From Turicibacter sp. (lineage in GTDB: Bacteria > Bacillota > Bacilli > MOL361 > Turicibacteraceae): a stretch of DNA of 12,141 bases. Shown here one piece after another: positions 1 through 6,695 of the stretch. Within the stretch, counting starts at the first letter, position 1. Each line of letters opens with the position of its first letter. Location of the stretch: NCBI GenBank assembly GCA_030531025.1, contig JAUMTV010000093.1, positions 1-12,141 of the forward strand, read 5' to 3'. The notes beneath the pieces are model-generated. The model was given only the letters and a program-made list of their open reading frames with translations. It was not told where the DNA came from and made no database searches. A program made the position numbers and the translations under genes.

Positions 1-80
1 CAAACATTTAGTGTGTCGTGATAAATGTAGATTTTATTTCTGTTTATATATAGATTTTACATTTTTAGCTTTTTTCATAC
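1..80. other. AT-rich non-coding left edge
   Basis: No open frame or RNA gene is visible. The stretch holds a direct repeat TAGATTTTA (29-37 approximately, and 51-59) inside a spaced inverted repeat, AAATGTA at 23-29 and TACATTT at 58-64. It could be an operator or promoter region of a gene lying to the left of the window, but that gene is not in view. Confidence 0.3.
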
Positions 81-114
81 AAAAACACCTCATTAATTAA
101 AATGAGGTGTTTTT
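81..114 (-). terminator. Intrinsic terminator of the FUSC gene
   Basis: A perfect 14-bp inverted repeat (arms 81-94 and 101-114, 6-nt loop) begins 2 nt beyond the FUSC stop codon. Read on the minus strand, the hairpin has a GAGGTG/CACCTC core and ends in a run of five T. The A-tract on the other arm gives T on the plus strand too, so it may also stop a plus-strand transcript entering from the left. Confidence 0.85.
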
Positions 115-116
115 AA

Positions 117-1694
117 TTATACTGACTGAGTTAATGCTTGATAGCTAAGATTCAACCATTCTTGATATTTTTCTTTTTCTATCTCTCCGACTTGGAGATA
201 ATGATACGCTTGAACAATACCGGTATGTGGATAAGTTGTTGGATGATTCCATAAATGCTTTTTAGATTGTTCGTATAGTGTTAAATAATGTTGCTTCATT
301 TCATGCCGATAAATTGGAAATAAATATTTGCTTCCAACATAAGCAACAATTCCTCCTAAGACAATATAAAACACTCGATTTTCAACAACAACTGGGCCAG
401 TAGTCCCAATAATCGCTGCTCCTAATGCTTGAATCGTTACCCAGGTCATTTTTAAATCATAGCGATTCATATACATTCCGATGTATGATGCACCTAAAAC
501 AATCAGTATTCGTTGAGAATCTTGTTTAAATAGACTAAATAATAAAATGAATATCACAACACCACTAAGGGTTCCAATGAATCGATGTACCATTTTTTTA
601 CGACTATCCTCAAATCCTGGCTGAACAAGTGCTAGAATCGTAAAACAAAACCAACGCCCATACGTTAAGTCAAATAACTGAACAATAAATAAAGAGAGTC
701 CAACTAAAATAGCTAATCGAAGTGAAAACTTACAAGCCATCGATTCATAGTCAATAGCTTTGATCCACTGCTTAAATATCCCCTCTTTAGACATAACAAA
801 AGTTTGATTTTTTGCCACTTTTAACATTCGAATAGACTGATTTAACTCAATAGCTGATGGTGTAAGTTCTTGTTGTTCCCATTTTGTAATGAACTCACTA
901 ACATCAGATAACTCTCCTTGTTTTAACTCTTTAATAAAAACGCGAAGATACTCAATATAAGTCGGATCAATTAATCCATCGACATAATCCTTCTCAATTT
1001 TATCTAATAAATAATACATCTTCTCAAAAGTAATAATCTCAGTAATATGTTCCATACTTTCCTTTGTTAAAACTTGATTAAAACTTTTACGATCATGTGT
1101 AACTTTCATAAATCGACTCATTCCATCTTGAGGTGATACGATTTCTTTTGAATATTTGTTATTATTTACAGCTATTTGTTCCATATGGTGATTTAAGCAA
1201 CTTAAAACTTGATCCATCTGTGCTTTTAAAACTTGATTATACGTTTTTCGATTAAATAACCATTGTAACCCAACGATAATCAATGTTCCCCCAGTTAAGG
1301 CTATTAATCGACCTGGTAATTCACTTAAAACAGGAGGAGCTACTAAAGTCAAAAATAAATACCCTAAAATAAACGGAAAATGATACGGCTTTTTATTTCC
1401 TTCAACCGTCGCATATGTTACAAGGAAAATAAAGCAAACATTAATAATTAACCCTAAAATAGGATTTAGTAAAGTTAAATAACTAAAAAACCCCATCAAC
1501 AAATTAACGCTTAATAATTGAATCGTCAAAATTCCTAAGTTTTGTGTTAAATCTTTTTCACTAATAACTAATCCTATAATTAAAACAACAATTCCGACCA
1601 TCTTATTAGTAGAGCCAAAAACATTTTCAAAAATCGTCACAAAGCCTAAAATTAAAACAAACATCACTGTATTTGAAATAATTTTTTCTCTCAC
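117..1694 (-). CDS. FUSC-family inner membrane protein (putative exporter)
   Basis: A 525-residue membrane protein with the FUSC layout: a hydrophobic block at about residues 8-146 (five or six membrane segments), a soluble helical segment at about 150-315, and a second hydrophobic block at about 320-460. The second block carries the family signature around YGRWFCFTILALVQPGFEDSRKK (345-367) followed by RFIGTLSGV (371-379), as in FUSC_2 proteins related to aromatic-acid (AaeB-like) and fusaric-acid exporters. The substrate cannot be read from the sequence. The start is GTG at 1692-1694, preceded by AAGGTGAT about 5 nt upstream; the next in-frame Met is residue 11, inside the first membrane segment, with no comparable site. 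The gene is monocistronic, divergent from the antiporter, and ends at a strong hairpin. Confidence 0.85.
   Translation of the reverse strand: MREKIISNTVMFVLILGFVTIFENVFGSTNKMVGIVVLIIGLVISEKDLTQNLGILTIQLLSVNLLMGFFSYLTLLNPILGLIINVCFIFLVTYATVEGNKKPYHFPFILGYLFLTLVAPPVLSELPGRLIALTGGTLIIVGLQWLFNRKTYNQVLKAQMDQVLSCLNHHMEQIAVNNNKYSKEIVSPQDGMSRFMKVTHDRKSFNQVLTKESMEHITEIITFEKMYYLLDKIEKDYVDGLIDPTYIEYLRVFIKELKQGELSDVSEFITKWEQQELTPSAIELNQSIRMLKVAKNQTFVMSKEGIFKQWIKAIDYESMACKFSLRLAILVGLSLFIVQLFDLTYGRWFCFTILALVQPGFEDSRKKMVHRFIGTLSGVVIFILLFSLFKQDSQRILIVLGASYIGMYMNRYDLKMTWVTIQALGAAIIGTTGPVVVENRVFYIVLGGIVAYVGSKYLFPIYRHEMKQHYLTLYEQSKKHLWNHPTTYPHTGIVQAYHYLQVGEIEKEKYQEWLNLSYQALTQSV
226..234 (-). promoter_or_regulatory. 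Single perfect DnaA box (TTATCCACA)
   Basis: TGTGGATAA on the plus strand is a perfect match to the DnaA box consensus on the minus strand. It lies inside the FUSC coding region with no partner nearby. As a lone 9-mer in coding DNA it may be coincidence. It is listed because four other perfect copies lie in this window. Confidence 0.35.
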
Positions 1695-1725
1695 CTTATC
1701 ACCTTCCCAAAATTTAATATTGAAT

Positions 1726-1754
1726 AAATTAACAAATCAAAGTCTAAAAGTCAA
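1726..1754 (-). promoter_or_regulatory. Candidate promoter of the FUSC gene
   Basis: On the minus strand TTGACT (1749-1754) is a good -35 box, followed after 17 nt by TAATTT (1726-1731), a weak -10 with three of six consensus bases. The leader would be about 25-30 nt, which fits the ribosome binding site at about 1698-1704. Confidence 0.35.
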
Positions 1755-1864
1755 ATACTATTTTCCATCAATTCATGAAAAATTATTAATCTTAAACGAA
1801 ATATTATTATATTGAATTAATGGGAAAAATTTTTAATTGAAACCGCTTTTTATGGAATTATCAA

Positions 1865-1893
1865 TTGTAAATTATGGAACATGAGAGTATAAT
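1865..1893 (+). promoter_or_regulatory. Sigma-A promoter of the antiporter
   Basis: TTGTAA (1865-1870) and a perfect TATAAT (1888-1893) are separated by exactly 17 nt. Transcription should begin near 1900, leaving a leader of about 30 nt. That is too short for a riboswitch and just long enough for the AGGAGGGA ribosome binding site at 1913-1920. Confidence 0.75.
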
Positions 1894-1929
1894 TTGTCAA
1901 TGTGAAAAAACTAGGAGGGAGTAGAAACT

Positions 1930-3150
1930 ATGTTATCTTACGAATTTCTATTTGACATTGCTTTGATTTTAATGAGTACAAAATTGCTCGGATTGTTAAC
2001 TAAAAAGATTCAATTACCACAAGTAGTAGGTGCATTACTTGCAGGATTATTGCTTGGCCCAGCTTGCTTAAATATTTTACATGAAACAGATTTCATTATC
2101 CAACTTGCTGAGTTAGGTGTTATCGTTTTAATGTTTACAGCAGGACTTGAAACAGATATTAAGGAATTAAAGAAAACTGGAAAAGCTTCATTCATTATTG
2201 CTATCCTAGGAATGATCGTTCCATTAATCGGTGGATTCACTTTAGCAGCCGTCTTTAATAAAGGTGGAATCTCTGATGCAGAGGCACCAATCTTACTTCA
2301 AAACATCTTCATTGGGATTATTCTAACCGCGACTTCAGTAAGTATTTCGGTTGAAACATTAAAAGAACTTGGTAAGCTAAATACACGAGCTGGAAATGCT
2401 ATCTTAGGAGCAGCTATCATTGATGATATCTTAGGGGTCATTGCCTTAACAATTGTTACAAGTGCAACAAGTACTGAAGTAAGTATTGGACTTGTTCTAA
2501 TCAAAATTGTTTTATTCTTTATTGTTGGTGGATTAGCAGGATTCATCTTCTCTAAAGCAATGGAACACAGTATGAATCGCTATAATATGGATTTAAGACG
2601 ATTTGTTATCTTATCGTTTGTCTTCTGTTTATTATTATCATTCTGTGCAGAACACTTCTTTGGAGTAGCAGATATTACAGGAGCATTTATGGCAGGACTT
2701 GTTTTATCAAATACCCCACGAAAACACTATATTATGAATCGATTTGAAACGACAGCGTACATGTTGTTATCTCCTATCTTCTTCGCAAGTATCGGTATTA
2801 AAGTAATCGTACCTGAGATGACACCAGCTCTTATCGCCTTCTCTATTGCTTTAGTTATAATAGCCATGATAACTAAAGTTTTAGGATGTGGTATTGGAGC
2901 AAAAATCTGTCGCTACACAACTAAAGAAGCAATTCAAATTGGAACCGGAATGGTTTCAAGGGGAGAAGTTGCTCTTATCGTCGCAAGTAAAGGTTCTGCA
3001 TTTGGCTTAATGGGCTCTGTCTTCTTTGGACCAATTGTTATCATGGTTGTTGTCACAACTGTTATTACTCCCGTCCTACTAAAATTAGTCTTTTCTAAAA
3101 AATCAAGCATTACTGTCACAGAAACAGTATTAGAACAAAATATTGCATAG
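1930..3150 (+). CDS. CPA2-family cation:proton antiporter (Na+/H+ exchanger domain)
   Basis: A 406-residue polytopic membrane protein covering a complete Na+/H+ exchanger domain with about 12-13 hydrophobic segments. Visible family features are the glycine-rich opening (LPQVVGALLAGLLLGP, 29-44), the LMFTAGLE segment (67-74), the TATSVS stretch (133-138) matching the unwound fourth helix, the paired aspartates D165-D166 in IIDDILG (ion-binding site) and the SRGEVAL motif (343-349). A DD pair is typical of electrogenic members such as NhaA and NapA, so Na+(Li+)/H+ exchange for pH or salt homeostasis is likely. Unlike KefB/KefC, it has no C-terminal NAD-binding RCK/TrkA domain; only about 18 hydrophilic residues follow the last helix. 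The start has AGGAGGGA 9 nt upstream. The gene is monocistronic with its own promoter and terminator. Confidence 0.9.
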   Translation: MLSYEFLFDIALILMSTKLLGLLTKKIQLPQVVGALLAGLLLGPACLNILHETDFIIQLAELGVIVLMFTAGLETDIKELKKTGKASFIIAILGMIVPLIGGFTLAAVFNKGGISDAEAPILLQNIFIGIILTATSVSISVETLKELGKLNTRAGNAILGAAIIDDILGVIALTIVTSATSTEVSIGLVLIKIVLFFIVGGLAGFIFSKAMEHSMNRYNMDLRRFVILSFVFCLLLSFCAEHFFGVADITGAFMAGLVLSNTPRKHYIMNRFETTAYMLLSPIFFASIGIKVIVPEMTPALIAFSIALVIIAMITKVLGCGIGAKICRYTTKEAIQIGTGMVSRGEVALIVASKGSAFGLMGSVFFGPIVIMVVVTTVITPVLLKLVFSKKSSITVTETVLEQNIA

Positions 3151-3153
3151 TTT

Positions 3154-3183
3154 AAAAGACCAACTAATCAGTTGGTCTTTTTT
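3154..3183. terminator. Bidirectional intrinsic terminator between convergent genes
   Basis: A 12-bp perfect stem (3154-3165 with 3170-3181) and a 4-nt loop are followed by a T-run to 3183 on the plus strand, 3 nt after the antiporter stop. The A-tract in the left arm supplies four T on the minus strand, 11 nt beyond the stop of the convergent DUF3221-like gene, so one hairpin probably serves both. Confidence 0.88.
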
Positions 3184-3194
3184 ATTATCTAACT

Positions 3195-4202
3195 TTATTG
3201 TTCTGCTGATAAATAATAACCAAACAGATATAAATCCTCTGATTGTTCTAACTCTGGATTATCTACATCAATAAGTTCTAGTGAGAAAAGGTTGCTAAAA
3301 GAAGTCACCCCCCTATTCGTTCTAAAGACACGATTTTCTTTATAGCATTCATTATAATACTCCTCAATTCCTTTAACGGACGTTAGTGTTTCATACTCTT
3401 TTTCACCATTCTCTAATGAATCTACTCGAATAATTTCTGTACGTGCTGTATATTCTTGACCTCTATAGCTAAATGTCTCATCCCAACTATTTCCCACTTC
3501 AAGAGGTAACTTTAATATAACTTTATTAGGGATGATTGAATTAAATAACTTAGAATTATGAAGTTGATTATACGGATCTGAATTTTGAACATGTTCAATA
3601 ACAGCTTCATCCGTAAATTCATACGTTAGTTGAAAGAATCGTCGTTCACTATCTCCACAACCATCTCTCATTTCCCCTTCAAATAATAATTCAAATGTTG
3701 TCTCTGTTTCGTGAGCTTCTTTTAGCGTTTGAACATGTCCATATTCTGCGTACCCACTAAATAATTGTTGTAAGCCAATTTTTTGAGGAAAAATGTCTAC
3801 TAACTGTTGACTATAAAAGCTTTCTTTTGAGCCAATGGTTTCTTCTGACTCTTTTGTTAGCTCAATCTGTTTAATTACTTCATATGATTTAGCTTTTGCC
3901 CGTGCTGGGTAACTCTCAGCAATTCCATCCTCAACGATAACCTTTATTACCATTCCAACTTCAATATCATTGAGATTTGAAATAAAGATTAAATCATAGT
4001 CCCCTTTCATCCACTCATCATATGTTTTAACTAAATCTTTTGAACTTAAATTATCTCTTTCAGAAACTAAAGCACTAGTCCCATTAACTTCTAATACCGT
4101 TCCTTCAACACTAATTAATGACTCCTTTTCATCTTTCCATAATTTTAATCCCCCTAATAAACAGATAACTGCTACTCCTACTATCACTACCCATCTTTTC
4201 AT
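3195..4202 (-). CDS. Membrane-anchored DUF3221-like protein with an extra C-terminal domain
   Basis: Numbered from Met4 of the longest frame, the product has 335 residues. It opens with a basic MKRW stretch and one hydrophobic helix (about 5-20), probably an uncleaved N-terminal anchor with the rest outside the membrane; there is no lipobox cysteine. The first outer part (about 30-112: ISVEGTVLEVNG, then ISNLNDIEVGMVIKV, then ESYPARAKAKSYEV) closely resembles DUF3221 domains of small secreted Bacillus proteins. The remaining 220 residues look beta-rich (LPLEVGNSWDETFSYRGQEYTARTE, then a YYNECYKENRVF segment) and I do not recognise the family. Start choice: GAGGGG at 4212-4217 touches the ATG at 4209-4211 but lies 9 nt from the ATG at 4200-4202, so the second is preferred. 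It is the last gene of the radA run. Function unknown. Confidence 0.7.
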   Translation of the reverse strand: MKRWVVIVGVAVICLLGGLKLWKDEKESLISVEGTVLEVNGTSALVSERDNLSSKDLVKTYDEWMKGDYDLIFISNLNDIEVGMVIKVIVEDGIAESYPARAKAKSYEVIKQIELTKESEETIGSKESFYSQQLVDIFPQKIGLQQLFSGYAEYGHVQTLKEAHETETTFELLFEGEMRDGCGDSERRFFQLTYEFTDEAVIEHVQNSDPYNQLHNSKLFNSIIPNKVILKLPLEVGNSWDETFSYRGQEYTARTEIIRVDSLENGEKEYETLTSVKGIEEYYNECYKENRVFRTNRGVTSFSNLFSLELIDVDNPELEQSEDLYLFGYYLSAEQ

Positions 4203-4211
4203 CTTTTCCAT

Positions 4212-4217
4212 CCCCTC
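4212..4217 (-). promoter_or_regulatory. Ribosome binding site choosing the start of the DUF3221-like gene
   Basis: GAGGGG overlaps the upstream gene's TGA stop codon. It has zero spacing to the first ATG (4209-4211) and 9 nt to the second (4200-4202). Only the second distance permits normal initiation. The overlap with the stop suggests translational coupling. Confidence 0.6.
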
Positions 4218-5043
4218 ATCGTCTACGTCTACGTCTTCTAAAAAAGAAACGACCTGCTATTGCTAAAAATCCTATGATTAAAAGATATGGAGTTAGTCCA
4301 ATTAGTTTTACAATTAACCATTTAGCCCCTCGGCTAATACGATTTAGTTGAATGGAAAGTTCATCTTTAATCATAAAACTCCATTCAAACATTACCTGTT
4401 GACTACCTTCTTTTAATTGAAAGGTTAGTGTCACTTTTGTTTCTGCTCGTTCACTTTTGTTTTTCAACGCTGACCATTTATCTATTTCTGTTTGAATTCG
4501 AGCTAATTCTTCTTCTAATTTAATCGTTTCACTAACTGTCGTCGACTCTGATAGCAATGTCTGATATTTTGATTGTTGCATTTTTAAATTAGATAACCAA
4601 CTCTCAACATCCTCTGTGACTAAAACTTCACTATTAGTATATGTATTCATTTGAGTAATTTGCCCAATAGACTGTACCTCTGATAAAAACTGTTCGGCGA
4701 CAACTGCATCAAGTTCTATTGTACAAGATCCTATATAGCTTTTTGACGATTCGGTTATTGTGGATAAGCTAGATGATAGCATTATTCCAGAGGTTTCTTG
4801 AACTAAACGAGTTAACTTCTCTAGTGATTCACTTATCGATAAAACATTCATTTCAATCTCAATATTAAAATAGGTGTTTGATGTAGTATCTTCAAGTAAT
4901 GGCAAAGAAAGCGATGGGATTTCCTCATCGCTTTCTTGATTAGCATCAATAAAAGATAGTGGGATTAAACTAACGACAATTAATACAATAATAGCTGTTA
5001 TCATCCACCCAAAAATTCGTTTTATAACATTCCCAATCCCCAT
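4216..5043 (-). CDS. DUF4349-like two-helix membrane protein with poly-arginine tail
   Basis: A 275-residue protein with an N-terminal membrane helix (about 13-31), an extracytoplasmic part, and a second membrane helix (about 242-264). The middle resembles DUF4349: an IEIEMNVLSISESLEKLTRLVQETSGIM stretch (61-88), a second conserved strand around CTIELDAVVAEQFLSEV, a coiled coil at about 145-198 (SWLSNLKMQQSKYQ, then IKLEEELARIQTEIDK), and a closing strand around ETKVTLTFQL. Both termini should be cytoplasmic. The C-terminus is odd: FFF followed by seven consecutive arginines and the stop, partly encoded by AGACGT hexamer repeats. The role of DUF4349 is not established; the domain is often found on lipoproteins or membrane proteins. 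The gene starts 31 nt after the radA stop with an AGGGGG site 8 nt from its ATG, and sits 4 nt from the next longest frame. Confidence 0.75.
   Translation of the reverse strand: MGIGNVIKRIFGWMITAIIVLIVVSLIPLSFIDANQESDEEIPSLSLPLLEDTTSNTYFNIEIEMNVLSISESLEKLTRLVQETSGIMLSSSLSTITESSKSYIGSCTIELDAVVAEQFLSEVQSIGQITQMNTYTNSEVLVTEDVESWLSNLKMQQSKYQTLLSESTTVSETIKLEEELARIQTEIDKWSALKNKSERAETKVTLTFQLKEGSQQVMFEWSFMIKDELSIQLNRISRGAKWLIVKLIGLTPYLLIIGFLAIAGRFFFRRRRRRR
4759..4767 (-). promoter_or_regulatory. Single perfect DnaA box (TTATCCACA)
   Basis: TGTGGATAA on the plus strand is a perfect DnaA box on the minus strand, inside the DUF4349-like gene. No second box is adjacent, so function is uncertain. Confidence 0.35.
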
Positions 5044-5074
5044 CTCGCTGTCCCCCTAAATCAGCTGGCTATGC

Positions 5075-6463
5075 TTAAAACTTCAAATCATCCTTAAACA
5101 TGACTTTAATTGCATCTGAGATTGTATCAACCCCAACAATCTCAATTCCTTGTGGTGCTGTCCAACCAGCCATATTTTTCTTTGGAATAATCGCGCGTGT
5201 AAAGCCAAGTTTTTTGGCTTCTTTAACACGCTCCTCAATACGAGAAACGCGTCGGATTTCTCCAGTTAATCCGACCTCACCCATGTAGACATCTCCACTT
5301 GGTGTCATCTTATCTTTATAACTTGAAACAATACTTGCCACAATTGCTAAATCGACAGCTGGTTCATCTAATTTTACTCCCCCTGTCACTTTGACATAAG
5401 TATCTTGGTTTTGTAAAAAGAATCCCATACGTTTTTCAAGCACAGCTAAAATCAATGATACACGGTTATGATCAACCCCCGATGCCATACGTTTTGGATT
5501 TCCAAAAGACGTTGGTGTTAATAATGATTGAATCTCAACTAAAATTGGACGTGTTCCTTCAATTGAAGCCATAATAGCTGTTCCCGGTAATCCTTTTGTA
5601 CGATCTTCTAAAAACACCTCTGAAGCATTAGTCACTTCATCAAGCCCTTCTTCCTTCATATCAAATATTCCAATTTCATTCGTTGATCCAAATCGATTTT
5701 TAACGGCTCGTAAAATACGATAGGTATGATGACGATCCCCTTCAAAATATAAGACAGTATCCACCATATGCTCGAGTAAACGTGGCCCTGCAATATTCCC
5801 CTCTTTCGTTACGTGGCCGACAATAAAGATTGAAATACCACCAATCTTAGCAATTTTCATCAACTGTGCGGTACATTCACGAACTTGCGACACACTACCA
5901 GGTGCTGAGGTAACTTCTGGCATATGAATCGTCTGAATAGAGTCGATAATGACGAATTCTGGCTTCAATTGCTGAATTTGACGTTCAATTAATGTTAAAT
6001 CTGTTTCAGCATAAATATATAATTGATCACTAGTTACACCTAAACGTTCTGCACGAAGTTTAATCTGACGAGCAGATTCTTCTCCTGAAACATATAACAC
6101 TTGAACATTTTTATGCGCTAAATCTTGTGCCGTTTGTAAAAGTAGTGTTGATTTACCAATCCCAGGTTCACCCCCACACAGAACAAGTGATCCACGAACA
6201 ATTCCACCACCAAGAACACGATTAAGCTCACTCATTGATGTATGAATACGTGCTTCCTCTTTCGTCTCAATCTCTTGTAAACGTTGAGGTTTTGCCATAC
6301 TTTCACTTGCTACAAAGCCACGGCGCTGTTCTGCCTTTGTTGGCTTTAATTCCTCCACCATCGTATTCCATTCGCCACAACCTGGACATCTTCCGACCCA
6401 TTTCAAACTTTCCGTCCCACATTGCTGACAGAAAAATGATGTTTTTGTTCTTGCTTTCGCCAT
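5075..6463 (-). CDS. radA: DNA repair/recombination protein RadA
   Basis: A full-length RadA (Sms) of 462 residues. This RecA-related ATPase promotes branch migration and strand exchange during recombinational repair. In order it has the four-cysteine zinc finger (C12, C15, C26, C29), a RecA-like ATPase core with Walker [10 protein letters not shown] (98-106) and Walker B-type VIIDSIQ (171-177), the RadA signature KNRFG (255-259), and a C-terminal Lon-protease-like domain (about 345-460, with [13 protein letters not shown] and [11 protein letters not shown]). All key residues are present. The start has AAGGAGGG about 6 nt upstream. In many Bacillota radA lies in the ctsR-mcsAB-clpC region; here it instead leads two envelope-protein genes on the same strand and is divergent from hflX. 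Confidence 0.98.
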   Translation of the reverse strand: MAKARTKTSFFCQQCGTESLKWVGRCPGCGEWNTMVEELKPTKAEQRRGFVASESMAKPQRLQEIETKEEARIHTSMSELNRVLGGGIVRGSLVLCGGEPGIGKSTLLLQTAQDLAHKNVQVLYVSGEESARQIKLRAERLGVTSDQLYIYAETDLTLIERQIQQLKPEFVIIDSIQTIHMPEVTSAPGSVSQVRECTAQLMKIAKIGGISIFIVGHVTKEGNIAGPRLLEHMVDTVLYFEGDRHHTYRILRAVKNRFGSTNEIGIFDMKEEGLDEVTNASEVFLEDRTKGLPGTAIMASIEGTRPILVEIQSLLTPTSFGNPKRMASGVDHNRVSLILAVLEKRMGFFLQNQDTYVKVTGGVKLDEPAVDLAIVASIVSSYKDKMTPSGDVYMGEVGLTGEIRRVSRIEERVKEAKKLGFTRAIIPKKNMAGWTAPQGIEIVGVDTISDAIKVMFKDDLKF

Positions 6464-6503
6464 AAAATGCCCTCCTTATAAACTATATTAATTTCTATCT
6501 TTA

Positions 6504-6512
6504 ATTATCACA
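6504..6512 (-). promoter_or_regulatory. Candidate extended -10 promoter of the radA run
   Basis: On the minus strand TGTGATAAT reads as an extended -10 (TGn followed by GATAAT, five of six consensus bases). No good -35 lies 16-18 nt upstream, which an extended -10 can tolerate. The leader would be about 35 nt. Confidence 0.4.
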
Positions 6513-6636
6513 TAACTCGAACAGATATCCTAGCAAGAGATAAATCTTTTTGATTCAATCGCATACACTATAATAGAGCGATATCAAACTATATGAGTAT
6601 TAGTAAACTCACTTAAATTTACGATAATATTTCTAT

Positions 6637-6664
6637 TTTACCTTTTTTCTAGTAAACTTATAGT
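6637..6664 (+). promoter_or_regulatory. Candidate promoter of hflX
   Basis: TTTACC (6637-6642), a 16-nt spacer and TATAGT (6659-6664) give a moderate sigma-A match with a leader of about 25 nt. A perfect TATAAT further upstream (6569-6574) lacks a -35 at normal distance and would give a leader of about 115 nt; it is the alternative. A 9-bp direct repeat, TAGTAAACT at 6601-6609 and 6650-6658, brackets the region, and its second copy lies in the spacer. Confidence 0.4.
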
Positions 6665-6683
6665 AGTTTTTGAAAATATGACC

Positions 6684-6692
6684 AGAGGTGAT
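6684..6692 (+). promoter_or_regulatory. Ribosome binding site choosing the hflX start
   Basis: AGAGGTGAT lies downstream of the first in-frame ATG (6678) and a few nt before the ATG at 6696. No Shine-Dalgarno sequence precedes 6678, so the 6696 start is chosen. Confidence 0.75.
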
Positions 6693-6695
6693 GAA

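Noticed and set aside
23..64. Inverted repeat AAATGTA/TACATTT as a second terminator after the FUSC gene
   Set aside because: The arms are short with a 28-nt loop and no GC core; the hairpin at 81-114 already accounts for termination.
1838..1862. TGAAAC (1838-1843) upstream of the antiporter as an ECF-sigma -35 box
   Set aside because: At 16-17 nt downstream there is ATCA instead of a CGTC/CGTA -10, and a good sigma-A promoter lies just beyond at 1865-1893.
2010..3119. Open frames on the minus strand opposite the antiporter
   Set aside because: They have no ribosome binding sites, lie entirely within a well-supported gene, and their composition is that of antisense to a membrane protein.
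6575..6695. Antibiotic-responsive attenuator in the hflX leader, as reported for some Listeria ribosome-rescue genes
   Set aside because: The T-run at 6643-6648 has no stable hairpin before it (only about 5 bp), and no leader peptide with a ribosome binding site is visible.
6678..6695. hflX start at the ATG at 6678
   Set aside because: No Shine-Dalgarno sequence precedes it; the extra residues MTRGDE are encoded by the ribosome binding site of the start at 6696.
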